Shown here: positions 43,770 through 52,063 of the stretch, in pieces | Layout: each line of letters opens with the position of its first letter | How positions within the stretch are numbered: position 1 is the stretch's first letter | The notes under the pieces: model-generated | Databases searched by the model: none | Told to the model about the DNA's origin: nothing | The model's input: the letters and a program-made list of their open reading frames with translations, nothing else | Origin: Streptomyces sp. CB02400 | GTDB lineage: Bacteria; Actinomycetota; Actinomycetes; Streptomycetales; Streptomycetaceae | Direction of reading: 5' to 3' | Length of the DNA: 64,000 nt | NCBI RefSeq assembly: GCF_001905725.1 | Contig: NZ_LIWB01000005.1 | Coordinates: forward strand, 248,001 to 312,000 | Made by a program: the position numbers and the translations under genes

Positions 43770-44609
43770 TCAGGCCAGCAGCGCCGCCAGCTCCGCCTCG
43801 CGTTCGGTCACCTGGGTCCGCAGCTGCTCGGCGATCTCCTCCAGGAGCCTGTCGGGGTCGTCCGGGGCGAGGCGGAGCATCGAGCCGATGGCGCCGTCCT
43901 CCAGTTCCCTGGCGACCAGCGTGAGCAGTTCCTTGCGCCGGGCGAGCCATTCGAGGCGGGCGTAGAGCTCCTCGCCCGCGCTCGGGACGCGCTTCAGCTC
44001 CGGTCCCTTGGCCCACTCCTCGGCGAGTTCGCGCAGCTCGTCCTCGCTGCCGCGGGCGTAGGCGGCGTTGACGCGGGTGATGAACTCCTCGCGGCGCGCG
44101 CGTTCCTTCTCCTCCTGCGCCAGGTCCGGGTGGGCCTTGCGGGCGAGGTCGCGGTAGAGCTTGCGGGCCTCCTCGCTGGGCCGCACCCGCCGCGGAGGCC
44201 GGACCGGCCGGTCGGTGAGCATGGCGGTGGCCTCGGGGAAGAGGCCGTCACCGTCCATCCAGCCGTTGAGCAGCTCCTCGACGCCGGGGATGGGCATCAG
44301 CCGGGCGCGCGCCTCGTCGGCCCGGCGCCGGTCCTCGGGGTCGTCGCTGCGGGCGGCCCTGGCCTCCAGGATCCGGGCGTCCAGCTCCTCGAGCCGGGCG
44401 TACATCGGGCCGAGCTTCTGTTCGTGCAGCCGGGAGAAGTTCTCGACCTCGACGCGGAAGGTCTCCACGGCGATCTCGAACTCGATCAGCGCCTGCTCGG
44501 CCGCGCGTACGGCCTGCTCCAGCCGCTCCTCGGGCCGCGCCGCGCCCCCACCGCCGGGGGTCCGCTCCGCGCCGGCGCCGCCACTCTGCTCACCTTCCGA
44601 GGTCGTCAC
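43770..44609 (-). CDS. Coiled-coil protein with a J-domain-like segment
   Basis: The 279-residue protein is mostly charged helices. Residues ~35-95 are coiled-coil (AVRAAEQALIEFEIAVETFRVEVENFSRLHEQ). A J-domain-like core at about 145-185 has the HPD tripeptide in LYRDLARKAHPDLAQEE and the following helix EFITRVNAAYARG. That suggests an interaction with an Hsp70 chaperone, but the full J-domain is not evident. I chose GTG 44609 (MTTSEGEQSGG). GTG 44642 would add 11 residues. Neither has a well-spaced Shine-Dalgarno sequence. Confidence 0.72.
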   Translation of the reverse strand: MTTSEGEQSGGAGAERTPGGGGAARPEERLEQAVRAAEQALIEFEIAVETFRVEVENFSRLHEQKLGPMYARLEELDARILEARAARSDDPEDRRRADEARARLMPIPGVEELLNGWMDGDGLFPEATAMLTDRPVRPPRRVRPSEEARKLYRDLARKAHPDLAQEEKERARREEFITRVNAAYARGSEDELRELAEEWAKGPELKRVPSAGEELYARLEWLARRKELLTLVARELEDGAIGSMLRLAPDDPDRLLEEIAEQLRTQVTEREAELAALLA

Positions 44610-44700
44610 CCGGACAGCGTAGGCCACCCGGCCAGGCAGCACCTCCCGCTCCGGCGGCGCACTCCCCGACCGGGGACGCGCGCCCGACCCGGACGGCCGC

Positions 44701-46161
44701 TCACACCCCCGTCTCCGCCGCGATCCGTCCCGACCGCACCGCGGTCACCAGGTCGGTGTGGTCGGCCTCGGTGCGGTCGGCGTAGGCGACGGCGAAGGCC
44801 GCCACCGCCTCGTCCAGTTCGTCGTTCTTGCCGCAGTACCCGGCGATCAGGCGGGGGTCGGCGCTGTGGGAGTGGGCGCGGGCCAGCAGGGCGCCGGTCA
44901 TGCGGGCGTAGTCGTCGATCTGGTCGGCGGCCAGCGCTGCCGGGTCGACGCTGCCCTTGCGGTTGCGGAACTGGCGCACCTGGTAGGGGCGGCCGTCGAC
45001 CGTCGTCCAGCCCAGCAGGTTGTCGCTTATCACCTGCATCCGCTTCTGGCCGTGGACCACCCGCCTGCCCTCGTGGCCGGCCTCCGGGGCGTCGAACCCG
45101 GCCGTCGGCAGATGCGGCACGAGTGCCGAGGGGCGGGCCTCCTTCACCTGGAGGACCAGGGGCTCGCCCCGGTGGTCGAGGAGCAGCACGACGTACGAGC
45201 GGGTGCCCACGCTGCCGGTGCCGACGACGCGGAACGCCACGTCGTGCACCGCGTGCCGGGCCAGCAGCGGGTGACGGTCGGGCGGGAGCGTGCCGAGGTA
45301 CTGCTCCAGCGAGGCGGCCACCGCGGCGGCCTCGCCGTCCGGTATTCGGCGCAGGACCGGCGGCGCGTCGACGAAGCGGCGTCCGCCGTCCCCGGTCGTC
45401 TCGGTGGACTTGGCCGCGAACCGGCCGCTGGTGTTCGCGCGGGCCTTCTCGGAGACCCGCTCCAGGGTGCCCAGCAGGTCGTGGGCATCGGTGTGGGAGA
45501 CCAGTTCCTCGTCCGCGATGGCGTTCCAGGCGTCCAGCGCCGGCAGCTTGGACAGCAGCCGCATGGTGCGGCGGTAGGCGCCCACGGTGTCGTGGGCCGC
45601 GGCACGGCAGGTGTCCTCGTCCGCGCCGGCCTCGCGCCCGGCGAGCACCAGGGAGGTGGCGAGCCGCTTGAGGTCCCACTCCCAGGGGCCGTGCACCGTC
45701 TCGTCGAAGTCGTTCAGGTCGATGACCAGTCCGCCGCGCGCGTCGCCGTAGAGGCCGAAATTCGCCGCGTGGGCGTCGCCGCAGATCTGGGCGCCGATCC
45801 GGGTCACCGGCGTGCGGGCCAGGTCGTACGCCATGAGGCCCGCCGATCCGCGCAGGAAGGCGAACGGTGTCGCCGCCATCCTGCCCACCCGGATCGGTGC
45901 GAGCTCGGGCAGCCGGCCCCGGCTGGACTCCTCGACGGCGCTCACGGCGCCGGGGCGGGAGACGTCCGGGTCGAAGGTGGCGTGTGCCGCGCGGGGAACC
46001 TGACCGCGCAGGGCCTTGCCCTCGTCCTTGGGGCTGCCCCCGGCGGACCGCTCGGCGAATCCCGGCACCCGCGGCAGCAGCCGCGCAGGGGCCGTACCGC
46101 CGGTCCCGCTCGCACCGGCAGGCTCGTGAGTCCCGGACATCACGGCAACGGCTTCGGTCAC
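44701..46161 (-). CDS. DUF2252 family protein
   Basis: The 486-residue protein carries the DUF2252 signatures ICGDAHAANFGLYGDARGGLVIDLNDFDET and WDLKRLATSLVLAGRE at about 125-175, and later GTGSVGTRSYVVLLL, HGQKRMQVISDNLLGW and ARAHSHSADPRLIAGYCGKND. The HxxNF and DFDE motifs recall the kinase-like/aminoglycoside phosphotransferase fold. The reaction is unknown. GTG 46161 was chosen because GGGGAGG lies about 8 nt upstream. Longer starts at 46209 lack a ribosome binding site. Confidence 0.88.
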   Translation of the reverse strand: MTEAVAVMSGTHEPAGASGTGGTAPARLLPRVPGFAERSAGGSPKDEGKALRGQVPRAAHATFDPDVSRPGAVSAVEESSRGRLPELAPIRVGRMAATPFAFLRGSAGLMAYDLARTPVTRIGAQICGDAHAANFGLYGDARGGLVIDLNDFDETVHGPWEWDLKRLATSLVLAGREAGADEDTCRAAAHDTVGAYRRTMRLLSKLPALDAWNAIADEELVSHTDAHDLLGTLERVSEKARANTSGRFAAKSTETTGDGGRRFVDAPPVLRRIPDGEAAAVAASLEQYLGTLPPDRHPLLARHAVHDVAFRVVGTGSVGTRSYVVLLLDHRGEPLVLQVKEARPSALVPHLPTAGFDAPEAGHEGRRVVHGQKRMQVISDNLLGWTTVDGRPYQVRQFRNRKGSVDPAALAADQIDDYARMTGALLARAHSHSADPRLIAGYCGKNDELDEAVAAFAVAYADRTEADHTDLVTAVRSGRIAAETGV

Positions 46162-46254
46162 GGCGACCGCCTCCCCGTACACATACGTGCCGTACACACG
46201 CGTCGACATCGATCGTGCCGACCGTACAGCCGGTGGCCGAAACTCGTCAGACCC

Positions 46255-46263
46255 TGTGGACAA
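46255..46263 (-). other. DnaA-box-like sequence (exact consensus)
   Basis: TGTGGACAA is the reverse complement of TTGTCCACA. It lies between the DUF2252 gene start and the 3' repeats of the TetR gene. Confidence 0.45.
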
Positions 46264-46270
46264 CTCTTCC

Positions 46271-46350
46271 GGTGTGGAGAAGTCCTGTCCCAACCCGGTG
46301 TGGACGAAGTCCGGGTCCAACCCGGTGCGTACGAGGTCCGGGCCCTACCC
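46271..46350. repeat. 27-bp tandem repeats spanning the TetR stop
   Basis: Three units (46271-46296, 26 bp; 46297-46323; 46324-46350) have the pattern GGTGTGGACGAAGTCCGGGT followed by CCAACCC. The last holds CTA (46345-46347), the reverse-strand TAG stop of the receptor gene. Confidence 0.85.
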
Positions 46351-47010
46351 GACCTCCGCCACCTCTCCCGCCGCCGGCAGCAGCCGCCCCTCGGCGAGCA
46401 GCCGCCCGGCGCGGTCCTGGGAGATGTCCAGCCGGGCCAGCACGGCCGGAACGGCCACGCCCGGCAGCATGTGGTGGAAGAGCACGGCGACCCGGTGCTC
46501 CAGGTCCTGCCGTTGGCAGCGCAGCTGCGACATGAGCTGCACTCCGGAGAAGCTCGCGACCAGCAGTTCCGCCGTCTCCGTCGCGTCGACGTGCGGCAGC
46601 AGTTCGCCTCCCGCCTTGGCCTCGGCCAGGGTCCGGGTGGTCTGGTCGATCCACATGCCGAACGCCGGAGTGCGGTCCAGCCCCAGCGCCCCCTGGTCCA
46701 GGGCCAGTCCGACGCTGGCCCGCACCAGCGGCTCGGTCCGCAGCCGCAGCGCCAGCACCAGGCCCGAGTCGACGAGTTCCTGCAGTTTGCTGGACTGGGG
46801 CGGCAGGGAGATCGCGAGCTGCTCCTCGAACACGCCGAGCGCCAGCTCCTCCTTGGAGCCGAAGTGGAAGTACAGCGCGCCCTTGGTGACCCCGGCCCGC
46901 TCCAGGATCTCCCCGATGGTCGCCGAGGTGTAGCCGCGTTCGTCGAAGACGGCCGCCGCCGCCTCCAGGATGGTCCGCCGGGTGCGGATCGCGCGCTCCT
47001 GTCGCGCCAT
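46345..47010 (-). CDS. Gamma-butyrolactone receptor-like TetR regulator
   Basis: The 221-residue protein has a TetR helix-turn-helix at about 8-50 (RTRRTILEAAAAVFDERGYTSATIGEILERAGVTKGALYFHFGSKEELA). This is very like ArpA/ScbR/CprB-type butyrolactone receptors, whose hallmark is GVTKGALYFHF. The ligand domain contains a conserved-looking Trp (FGMWIDQTTRTLAEAKAGGEL). Such receptors repress target genes until a butyrolactone releases them. ATG 47010 is 7 nt after AGGAGG. The AfsA-family gene lies divergent on the other side of a 257-bp region carrying an ARE-like site, as in known systems. The stop lies within tandem repeats. Confidence 0.85.
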   Translation of the reverse strand: MARQERAIRTRRTILEAAAAVFDERGYTSATIGEILERAGVTKGALYFHFGSKEELALGVFEEQLAISLPPQSSKLQELVDSGLVLALRLRTEPLVRASVGLALDQGALGLDRTPAFGMWIDQTTRTLAEAKAGGELLPHVDATETAELLVASFSGVQLMSQLRCQRQDLEHRVAVLFHHMLPGVAVPAVLARLDISQDRAGRLLAEGRLLPAAGEVAEVG

Positions 47011-47162
47011 CGGGTGCCTCCTGATCTGGGTGGATCTCATGGATCTCGTGGGTCGCACCGCGCGGTCACCGTGAAGCTGCCGTGAAGCCGTCGTGAAGCC
47101 GCCGTGCGGTCTGTCGTGTCGTGCGGGGCGCGTGGGCTCGTCTCCGGCGGTGTGGATCACCC

Positions 47163-47191
47163 TTGGAAAAAAACCAACTCGTCCGTATCTT
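47163..47191 (+). promoter_or_regulatory. Promoter with ARE-like operator for the afsA-like gene
   Basis: TTGGAA (47163-47168), a 17-bp spacer and TATCTT (47186-47191) make a well-spaced sigma-70-type promoter. The spacer and -10 carry ACCAACTCGTCCGTATC preceded by a run of A. This resembles autoregulatory elements bound by butyrolactone receptors. Binding here would block transcription of the afsA-like gene. Confidence 0.6.
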
Positions 47192-47267
47192 AGTGCGAGC
47201 CGCCCGGAGGTCCGCTTCCCGATCCCGGGTGTTCCTCATGCCGCAGCCGGATTCCTGGAGCGCCCCC

Positions 47268-48227
47268 ATGGAGGATCAGACCGGACAGCGGGTCCCGCCC
47301 GCAAACACCGCCGGCAGACCCGGTGCCCGCACCCGCGTCACCACCGAACTCGCCCACCGCCCCCGCGCGGCGGACGTCTTCCCGGTCGAATGGGTCCGGC
47401 TCTCGGACGTCCGCTTCCGTGTCACCGCGCGCTGGCCCGCCGACCACGCCTTCTTCGGCCCCGTCGACGACCGCCGCCAGGATCCGATGATCGTCGGCGA
47501 AACGTTGCGTCAGACCTCGATGGCCCTCGCCCACGCGGAGTTCGGCGCCCCCGCCGACACCCACTTCGTCATGCGGGACCTGGACGTGACCACCGACCCG
47601 GACCGGCTGCTGCTCGCGGACGCGGACGAGCCGGTCACCGTCGACGTCGTCTGCTCCGAGGTCCGCCGCCGGGGCCGGGGCCTGAACGGCATGCGCACGA
47701 CGATGGAGTTCCGCCGCGCGGGACGCCTCGTCGCCCGGGGCACCGGCAGCACCGGCTGCACCTCCCCGGCCGCCTACCGCCGCCTGCGGGAACGCCAACT
47801 GGCCGCCCAGGGGGCCCGAATACCACTGCCGGAACCGGTGTCGCCCGAACTGGTGGGCCGCCACCGCGCGGAGGACGTCGTCCTCGCCCCCGCGGACCGG
47901 CCAGACTCATGGCTGCTGCGCGCGCACACCGGGCACCCGGTCCTCTTCCCGCGCCCCAACGACCACGTCCCCGGCATGGTCCTGTTCGAGGCGGCCCGCC
48001 AGGCCGCGACCGCGGCGTCGGGCCGGCTGCCCTTCCTGCCGTCCGAACTGGCCGTCTCCTTCAGCCGCTACGCCGAACTGGACAGCCCCTGCCGGCTCGA
48101 CACCGAAGTGCTCGACAAGGGCGAGGACGAGGTGACGGTGCGGGTGTCGGGCACACAGGACGGCCGGCCCGTCTTCGCCGCCACCCTCACCTGCGCGCCC
48201 ACGGCCCCGGTACGGTCCCTGCCGTGA
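47268..48227 (+). CDS. AfsA-family gamma-butyrolactone biosynthesis protein
   Basis: The 319-residue protein has two AfsA-type hotdog repeats: VEWVRLSDVRFRVTARWPADHAFFGP...LRQTSMALAHAEFGAP in the first (about 45-100), and the ARPNDHVPGMVLFEAARQ-like FPRPNDHVPGMVLFEAARQA in the second (about 222-245). AfsA enzymes condense a beta-ketoacyl donor with dihydroxyacetone phosphate to start butyrolactone synthesis. The family length (about 300) fits. ATG 47268 has GGAG at 7 nt. ATG 47238 lacks one. The stop overlaps the next gene's GTG (GTGA), so an operon with the epimerase-like gene is likely. Confidence 0.88.
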   Translation: MEDQTGQRVPPANTAGRPGARTRVTTELAHRPRAADVFPVEWVRLSDVRFRVTARWPADHAFFGPVDDRRQDPMIVGETLRQTSMALAHAEFGAPADTHFVMRDLDVTTDPDRLLLADADEPVTVDVVCSEVRRRGRGLNGMRTTMEFRRAGRLVARGTGSTGCTSPAAYRRLRERQLAAQGARIPLPEPVSPELVGRHRAEDVVLAPADRPDSWLLRAHTGHPVLFPRPNDHVPGMVLFEAARQAATAASGRLPFLPSELAVSFSRYAELDSPCRLDTEVLDKGEDEVTVRVSGTQDGRPVFAATLTCAPTAPVRSLP

Positions 48228-49150
48228 CTGTCGATCTCCTGGTCACCGGCGCGACGGGCTTCATCGGCAGCCGGGTCGCGGCAGCGGCCCTCGAACACCC
48301 CGAGGTCCGCGTCCGGTCGCTGTCCCGCCGTACGCCGCCCGCGCGGCCGGACTCCAAGGCGGTGCCCGGCGACCTCGCCGACCCGCGCACCCTGCACGGC
48401 ACTTGCGCCGGCGTCGACGTCCTCGTCCACTGCGCCTCCCGCGTGGGCGGTGACCCGGAGTCCGTCACCGCGGTCAACGACCTCGGCACGAAGGCCCTGA
48501 TGGAGGAGGCCGTACGGAGCGGAGTGCGCCGGATCGTGTACGTGAGCACCGCCGCCGTCCACGGCCGGGGCCCCTTCCGGGGCGTGCGGCCCGGCGAGGT
48601 CCCGATCGCTCCCGCCTCCGCCACCAGCCGCACCCGCGCGGCGGCCGAACGGCATGTCCTCGACGCGGGCGGCCTGGTGCTGCGCCCGCACCTGGTGTAC
48701 GGCGAGGGCGACCGCTGGGTGGTCCCCGGACTGGTGGGACTGCTGCGGGAGTTGTCCGCGACCGTGTCCGGCTGCGAGGCGCTCCAGTCGATGATCGACG
48801 TCGACACCCTGGGCCGTGCGGTCGTCGCCGCGGCACTGTCCCCCGCCCATGGCCCCGGTGCCCACTACGTCGCCCACCCGGACCCCGTACCCGCCTCGGA
48901 GCTGCTCGCGGCCGTGTGCGAGCGGGTGGAACGGCCCGGCGGCGGCGCTTCGGTGGACGTGGACACCGCACTCGCCCGGGCCGCCGGGTCCCCGCGTGCG
49001 CTGCATCACCTGGGCATGCTCACCGTGGACCACTGGTTCGCGGACGACGACTTCTGGAAGGACCTGTACTGCTCACCGGGCGAGGGGTTCGCCCGTACGT
49101 TCGCGCGGTCGGCAACCTGGTACCGGTCGTACGCGGTGACCGACCGGTAA
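48224..49150 (+). CDS. NAD-dependent epimerase/dehydratase-like protein with altered active site
   Basis: The 308-residue extended SDR has the nucleotide-binding TGATGFIGS at about 8-16, VLVHCASRVGGD and VYVSTAAVHGRG (the Ser/Thr strand). The catalytic YxxxK, expected within the following helix, reads TSRTR in SATSRTRAAAERHVL, so Tyr and Lys appear replaced by Thr and Arg. It may bind NAD(P) without normal catalysis or use other residues. It overlaps the afsA-like gene and is a candidate for a later step in signal synthesis. A hairpin between it and the convergent response regulator is at 49148-49169. Confidence 0.82.
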   Translation: MTVDLLVTGATGFIGSRVAAAALEHPEVRVRSLSRRTPPARPDSKAVPGDLADPRTLHGTCAGVDVLVHCASRVGGDPESVTAVNDLGTKALMEEAVRSGVRRIVYVSTAAVHGRGPFRGVRPGEVPIAPASATSRTRAAAERHVLDAGGLVLRPHLVYGEGDRWVVPGLVGLLRELSATVSGCEALQSMIDVDTLGRAVVAAALSPAHGPGAHYVAHPDPVPASELLAAVCERVERPGGGASVDVDTALARAAGSPRALHHLGMLTVDHWFADDDFWKDLYCSPGEGFARTFARSATWYRSYAVTDR

Positions 49151-49169
49151 AAGAACCGCCTGGACGGTT
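49148..49169 (-). terminator. Small terminator for the response regulator gene
   Basis: On the minus strand AACCG-TCCAGG-CGGTT is followed by CTTTTACC. The short 5-bp stem with a T run lies between convergent genes. Confidence 0.45.
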
Positions 49170-49196
49170 TACGCGACCACATCCGGTAACGACCGG

Positions 49197-49874
49197 TCAC
49201 GCCCGCAGATAAGCCAGCACCGCGAGAACCCGCCGATGCGTCTCGTCCGTCAACGGCAGGTCCAGCTTCGTGAAGATGCTGCCGATGTGCTTGCCGACGG
49301 CGGCCTCCGACACCACCAGCTCGCGGGCGATCGCGCCGTTGGACTTGCCTTCCGCTATCAACGCCAGCACTTCCCGCTCCCGCGGGGACAGCCGCTCCAG
49401 CGGATCACGGCGGTGGCGCAGCAACTGCCTTACGACCTCGGGGTCGACCACCGTGCCGCCGTCCGCGACCTGGCTCAGCGCGGTCACGAACTCCTCGATC
49501 TGGCCGACCCGGTCCTTGAGCAGATAGCCGATGCCGGTGCCGTCGCCGGAGTCCAGCAGGTCGGAGGCGTACCGGCGCTGCACGTACTGGCTGAGCACGA
49601 GAACGGGCAGCGTGGGCCGCTCGGTGCGCAGGCGCACGGCCGCGCGCAGACCCTCGTCCTGGAAGCCCGGGGGCATCCGGACGTCCGTCACCACGATGTC
49701 GGGTTCGTGTTTCCCGGCCTCGGTGATCAGCGCCTCGGCGTCGCCGACCGCCGCGACGACCTCGTGCCCGCACTGCTGGAGCAGGCCGATCAGGCCCTCC
49801 CGCAGCAGCACGCTGTCCTCGGCCAGCACGACGCGCAGTGCTCGGCCGTCCGTCAGGGAGAGCAGGGGGCGCAA
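49197..49874 (-). CDS. NarL/LuxR-family response regulator
   Basis: The 225-residue protein has a receiver domain (about 13-130) with acidic pocket LAED, phosphoacceptor Asp in [11 protein letters not shown] and Lys in YLLKDRVG. A LuxR-type helix-turn-helix (about 158-215) is [36 protein letters not shown]. It is partnered with the upstream histidine kinase, whose 3' end it overlaps by 22 bp. TTG 49874 is used because GGAG lies 5 nt upstream. It probably controls the divergent ABC transporter. Confidence 0.92.
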   Translation of the reverse strand: MRPLLSLTDGRALRVVLAEDSVLLREGLIGLLQQCGHEVVAAVGDAEALITEAGKHEPDIVVTDVRMPPGFQDEGLRAAVRLRTERPTLPVLVLSQYVQRRYASDLLDSGDGTGIGYLLKDRVGQIEEFVTALSQVADGGTVVDPEVVRQLLRHRRDPLERLSPREREVLALIAEGKSNGAIARELVVSEAAVGKHIGSIFTKLDLPLTDETHRRVLAVLAYLRA

Positions 49875-51136
49875 GGGATCTCCACACGCAGCAGGGTCGG
49901 TCCACCCACCGGGCTGGACAGGGTGAGTCTGCCATCGAGCACCGACACCCGGTCGGCGAGTCCGGTCAGCCCGCTGCCCGCCCCGGCCCGTGCGCCGCCC
50001 CGTCCGTCGTCGCGGACCTCCAGCAGCAGCCGCCCGTCACGGTGTCCGCCGTCCACCCGCGCGCGGCTCGCCCCGCTGTGCCGGGCGACGTTGGCGAGCG
50101 CCTCGCACACCACGAAGTACGCGGCGGCCTCGACCGGCGTGGGCAGCCGGCCGGTGAGGTCCAGGTCCACGTCCACGGGTACGGCGGACCGGTCGGCGGC
50201 GTCGGCGACCGCGGCCTCGAGCCCGTAGTCGGCGAGGACCTGGGGGTGGATGCCGTGGATGAGCTCCCGCAGCTCACGCAGCGCCCGGCCCGCCTCGTCG
50301 TGGGCCTTGGCGAGCCGGTCGGCCAGCGGTCCGGGCGGCGCCTCCAGGCGGGCCAGACCCAGCGTCATCGTCAGGGCGACCAGACGCTGCTGGGCCCCGT
50401 CGTGCAGATCGCGCTCAATACGCCGCCGCTCCGCCTCGAAGGCCTCCACCAGCCGCACCCGGGACCGGGTCAGTTCGGTCACCCTGGCGTCCAGGGCGGT
50501 CTCGCGCGGGGCGATCAGCAGCCGGGTCAGCCCCGCGCGGGCGCCCGCCGCGACGCCCAGCAGGTAGGAGCCCAGGGCGAGCAGGACGATCCCGAGCAGG
50601 GTGGCGCCGGCCGCCGCCGGCCAGGTGGTGACCGTCCACAGTTTGAGGACCTTCGCCTCCTCGCCGTCCCCGGCCGTGGCCATCAGCAACGGGGTGGCGG
50701 TCACGGCCGCCGGGAAGAGCAGGCCGGCCGTGAGCGCGAGGGCGTCGACCGGCCACAGCAGGACCGCGAACAGCAGGGCGTGCCCGAGCTCCCGCCAGGT
50801 GGCCCGCTCCCGCAGCCGGGCGGTCAGCCAGGCCCGCAGGCCGGGGGTGGCGGGCGGCAGGTGCGGGTCGGGTGCCGGATCGCGGTCGGCCAGCCGCAGC
50901 CGCCACCGCTCCAACCGGGCCACCGGTATGCCCGCGAGGGCGGTGCCGAGCAGCAGTGGCAGTCCCACCAGGACGAGCGCGAGCGCCCCGCCGGCCGCCA
51001 CCGACACCACGATGCCCACGAGCACGACCGCGCCGGTCACCGCGCCGGTGAGCAGATATCCGGCCGAGCGCCACGGCCACGCCGACAGCGCGTAGCCGGG
51101 ACGGGACATGGCCTGCCAGGGATTTCGAGGCTGCAT
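49853..51136 (-). CDS. NarL-type sensor histidine kinase
   Basis: The 427-residue membrane kinase has about four hydrophobic helices in two groups: residues 27-58, and 120-180 including [20 protein letters not shown]. The HisKA_3 dimerisation helix [19 protein letters not shown] carries the phosphoacceptor His. The HATPase_c domain has [16 protein letters not shown] (N box) and VRDDGRGGA...[11 protein letters not shown] (G box). There is no large extracellular sensor domain, as in intramembrane-sensing kinases that respond to envelope-active antibiotics. ATG 51136 is the first good start, and ATG 51109 is an alternative. It is divergent from the MacB/FtsX-like ABC transporter. Confidence 0.9.
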   Translation of the reverse strand: MQPRNPWQAMSRPGYALSAWPWRSAGYLLTGAVTGAVVLVGIVVSVAAGGALALVLVGLPLLLGTALAGIPVARLERWRLRLADRDPAPDPHLPPATPGLRAWLTARLRERATWRELGHALLFAVLLWPVDALALTAGLLFPAAVTATPLLMATAGDGEEAKVLKLWTVTTWPAAAGATLLGIVLLALGSYLLGVAAGARAGLTRLLIAPRETALDARVTELTRSRVRLVEAFEAERRRIERDLHDGAQQRLVALTMTLGLARLEAPPGPLADRLAKAHDEAGRALRELRELIHGIHPQVLADYGLEAAVADAADRSAVPVDVDLDLTGRLPTPVEAAAYFVVCEALANVARHSGASRARVDGGHRDGRLLLEVRDDGRGGARAGAGSGLTGLADRVSVLDGRLTLSSPVGGPTLLRVEIPCAPCSP

Positions 51137-51316
51137 GCGGATCACGGTAGAAGCCCGCGCCGGACGCGGCCATGGGCCTGGACGGAGGCTTCGGGGTATG
51201 CCTGGCCCTACCCCTTTTCTCGCCCCTGCCGCACTGCGCCGACCGGCTCCCGGACGGTTTCGTGGTCGCAGGCGAGCAGCCCGGAACCGCCGGGCCCGGA
51301 CAGGGGAGTGGGGCAC

Positions 51317-52063
51317 ATGAGCCAGAGGGACGGCGACGCGATCACCTTGCGTCGGGTGAGCCGGCGGTACGGGTCGGGCGGCGGGGCGGTGAGCGCGCTG
51401 GACGAGGTCTCCCTCGCCTTCCCGCGGGGAAGTTTCACTGCCGTGATGGGCCCGTCCGGCTCCGGCAAGTCGACGCTGCTGCAGTGCGCCGCCGGGCTCG
51501 ACCGGCCCACCTCGGGCTCGGTCACCCTCGGCGGCACCGAGCTGACCGGGCTCGGTGAGAGACGGCTGACCCTGCTGCGCCGCGAGCGCGTCGGCTTCGT
51601 CTTCCAGGCGTTCAACCTGCTGCCTGCGCTGACCGCCGAGCAGAACGTCGCCCTCCCGCTGCGGCTGGCCGGCCGGCGCGTGCCGCGGGCCCGGATCCGT
51701 GAGGCGCTCCACCAGGTCGGTCTCGGTGACCGCGCCCGGCACCGGCCCGCCGAGCTGTCCGGCGGCCAGCAGCAGCGCGTCGCGCTGGCCCGCGCCCTGG
51801 TCACCCGCCCCGAGGTGCTGTTCGCCGACGAACCGACCGGCGCGCTGGACTCCCGCACCGGGCACGAGGTGCTCACGCTGCTGCGCGGCATGGTGGACCG
51901 CGAGGGGCAGACGGTCGTCATGGTGACCCACGACCCGGTGGCCGCCTCCCGCGCCGACCGTGTGGTCTTCCTGGTCGACGGCCGCGTCCACGGCGAGCTG
52001 ACCGGGGCGGGCGCCGACACCGTCGCCGCGCGGATGGCCGGGCTGGAGGCCGCGCCGTGCTGA
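51317..52063 (+). CDS. ABC transporter ATP-binding protein (MacB/LolD type)
   Basis: The 248-residue ATPase has Walker A GPSGSGKST near 45-53, the LolD/MacB-type VFQAFNLLPALTAEQNV, signature LSGGQQQRVALARAL, Walker B VLFADEPTGALD and switch His in MVTHDP. This class drives mechanotransmission through FtsX-like permeases without direct membrane pumping. ATG 51317 follows GGGGAG. The next gene's GTG overlaps its 3' end by 7 bp. Confidence 0.94.
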   Translation: MSQRDGDAITLRRVSRRYGSGGGAVSALDEVSLAFPRGSFTAVMGPSGSGKSTLLQCAAGLDRPTSGSVTLGGTELTGLGERRLTLLRRERVGFVFQAFNLLPALTAEQNVALPLRLAGRRVPRARIREALHQVGLGDRARHRPAELSGGQQQRVALARALVTRPEVLFADEPTGALDSRTGHEVLTLLRGMVDREGQTVVMVTHDPVAASRADRVVFLVDGRVHGELTGAGADTVAARMAGLEAAPC

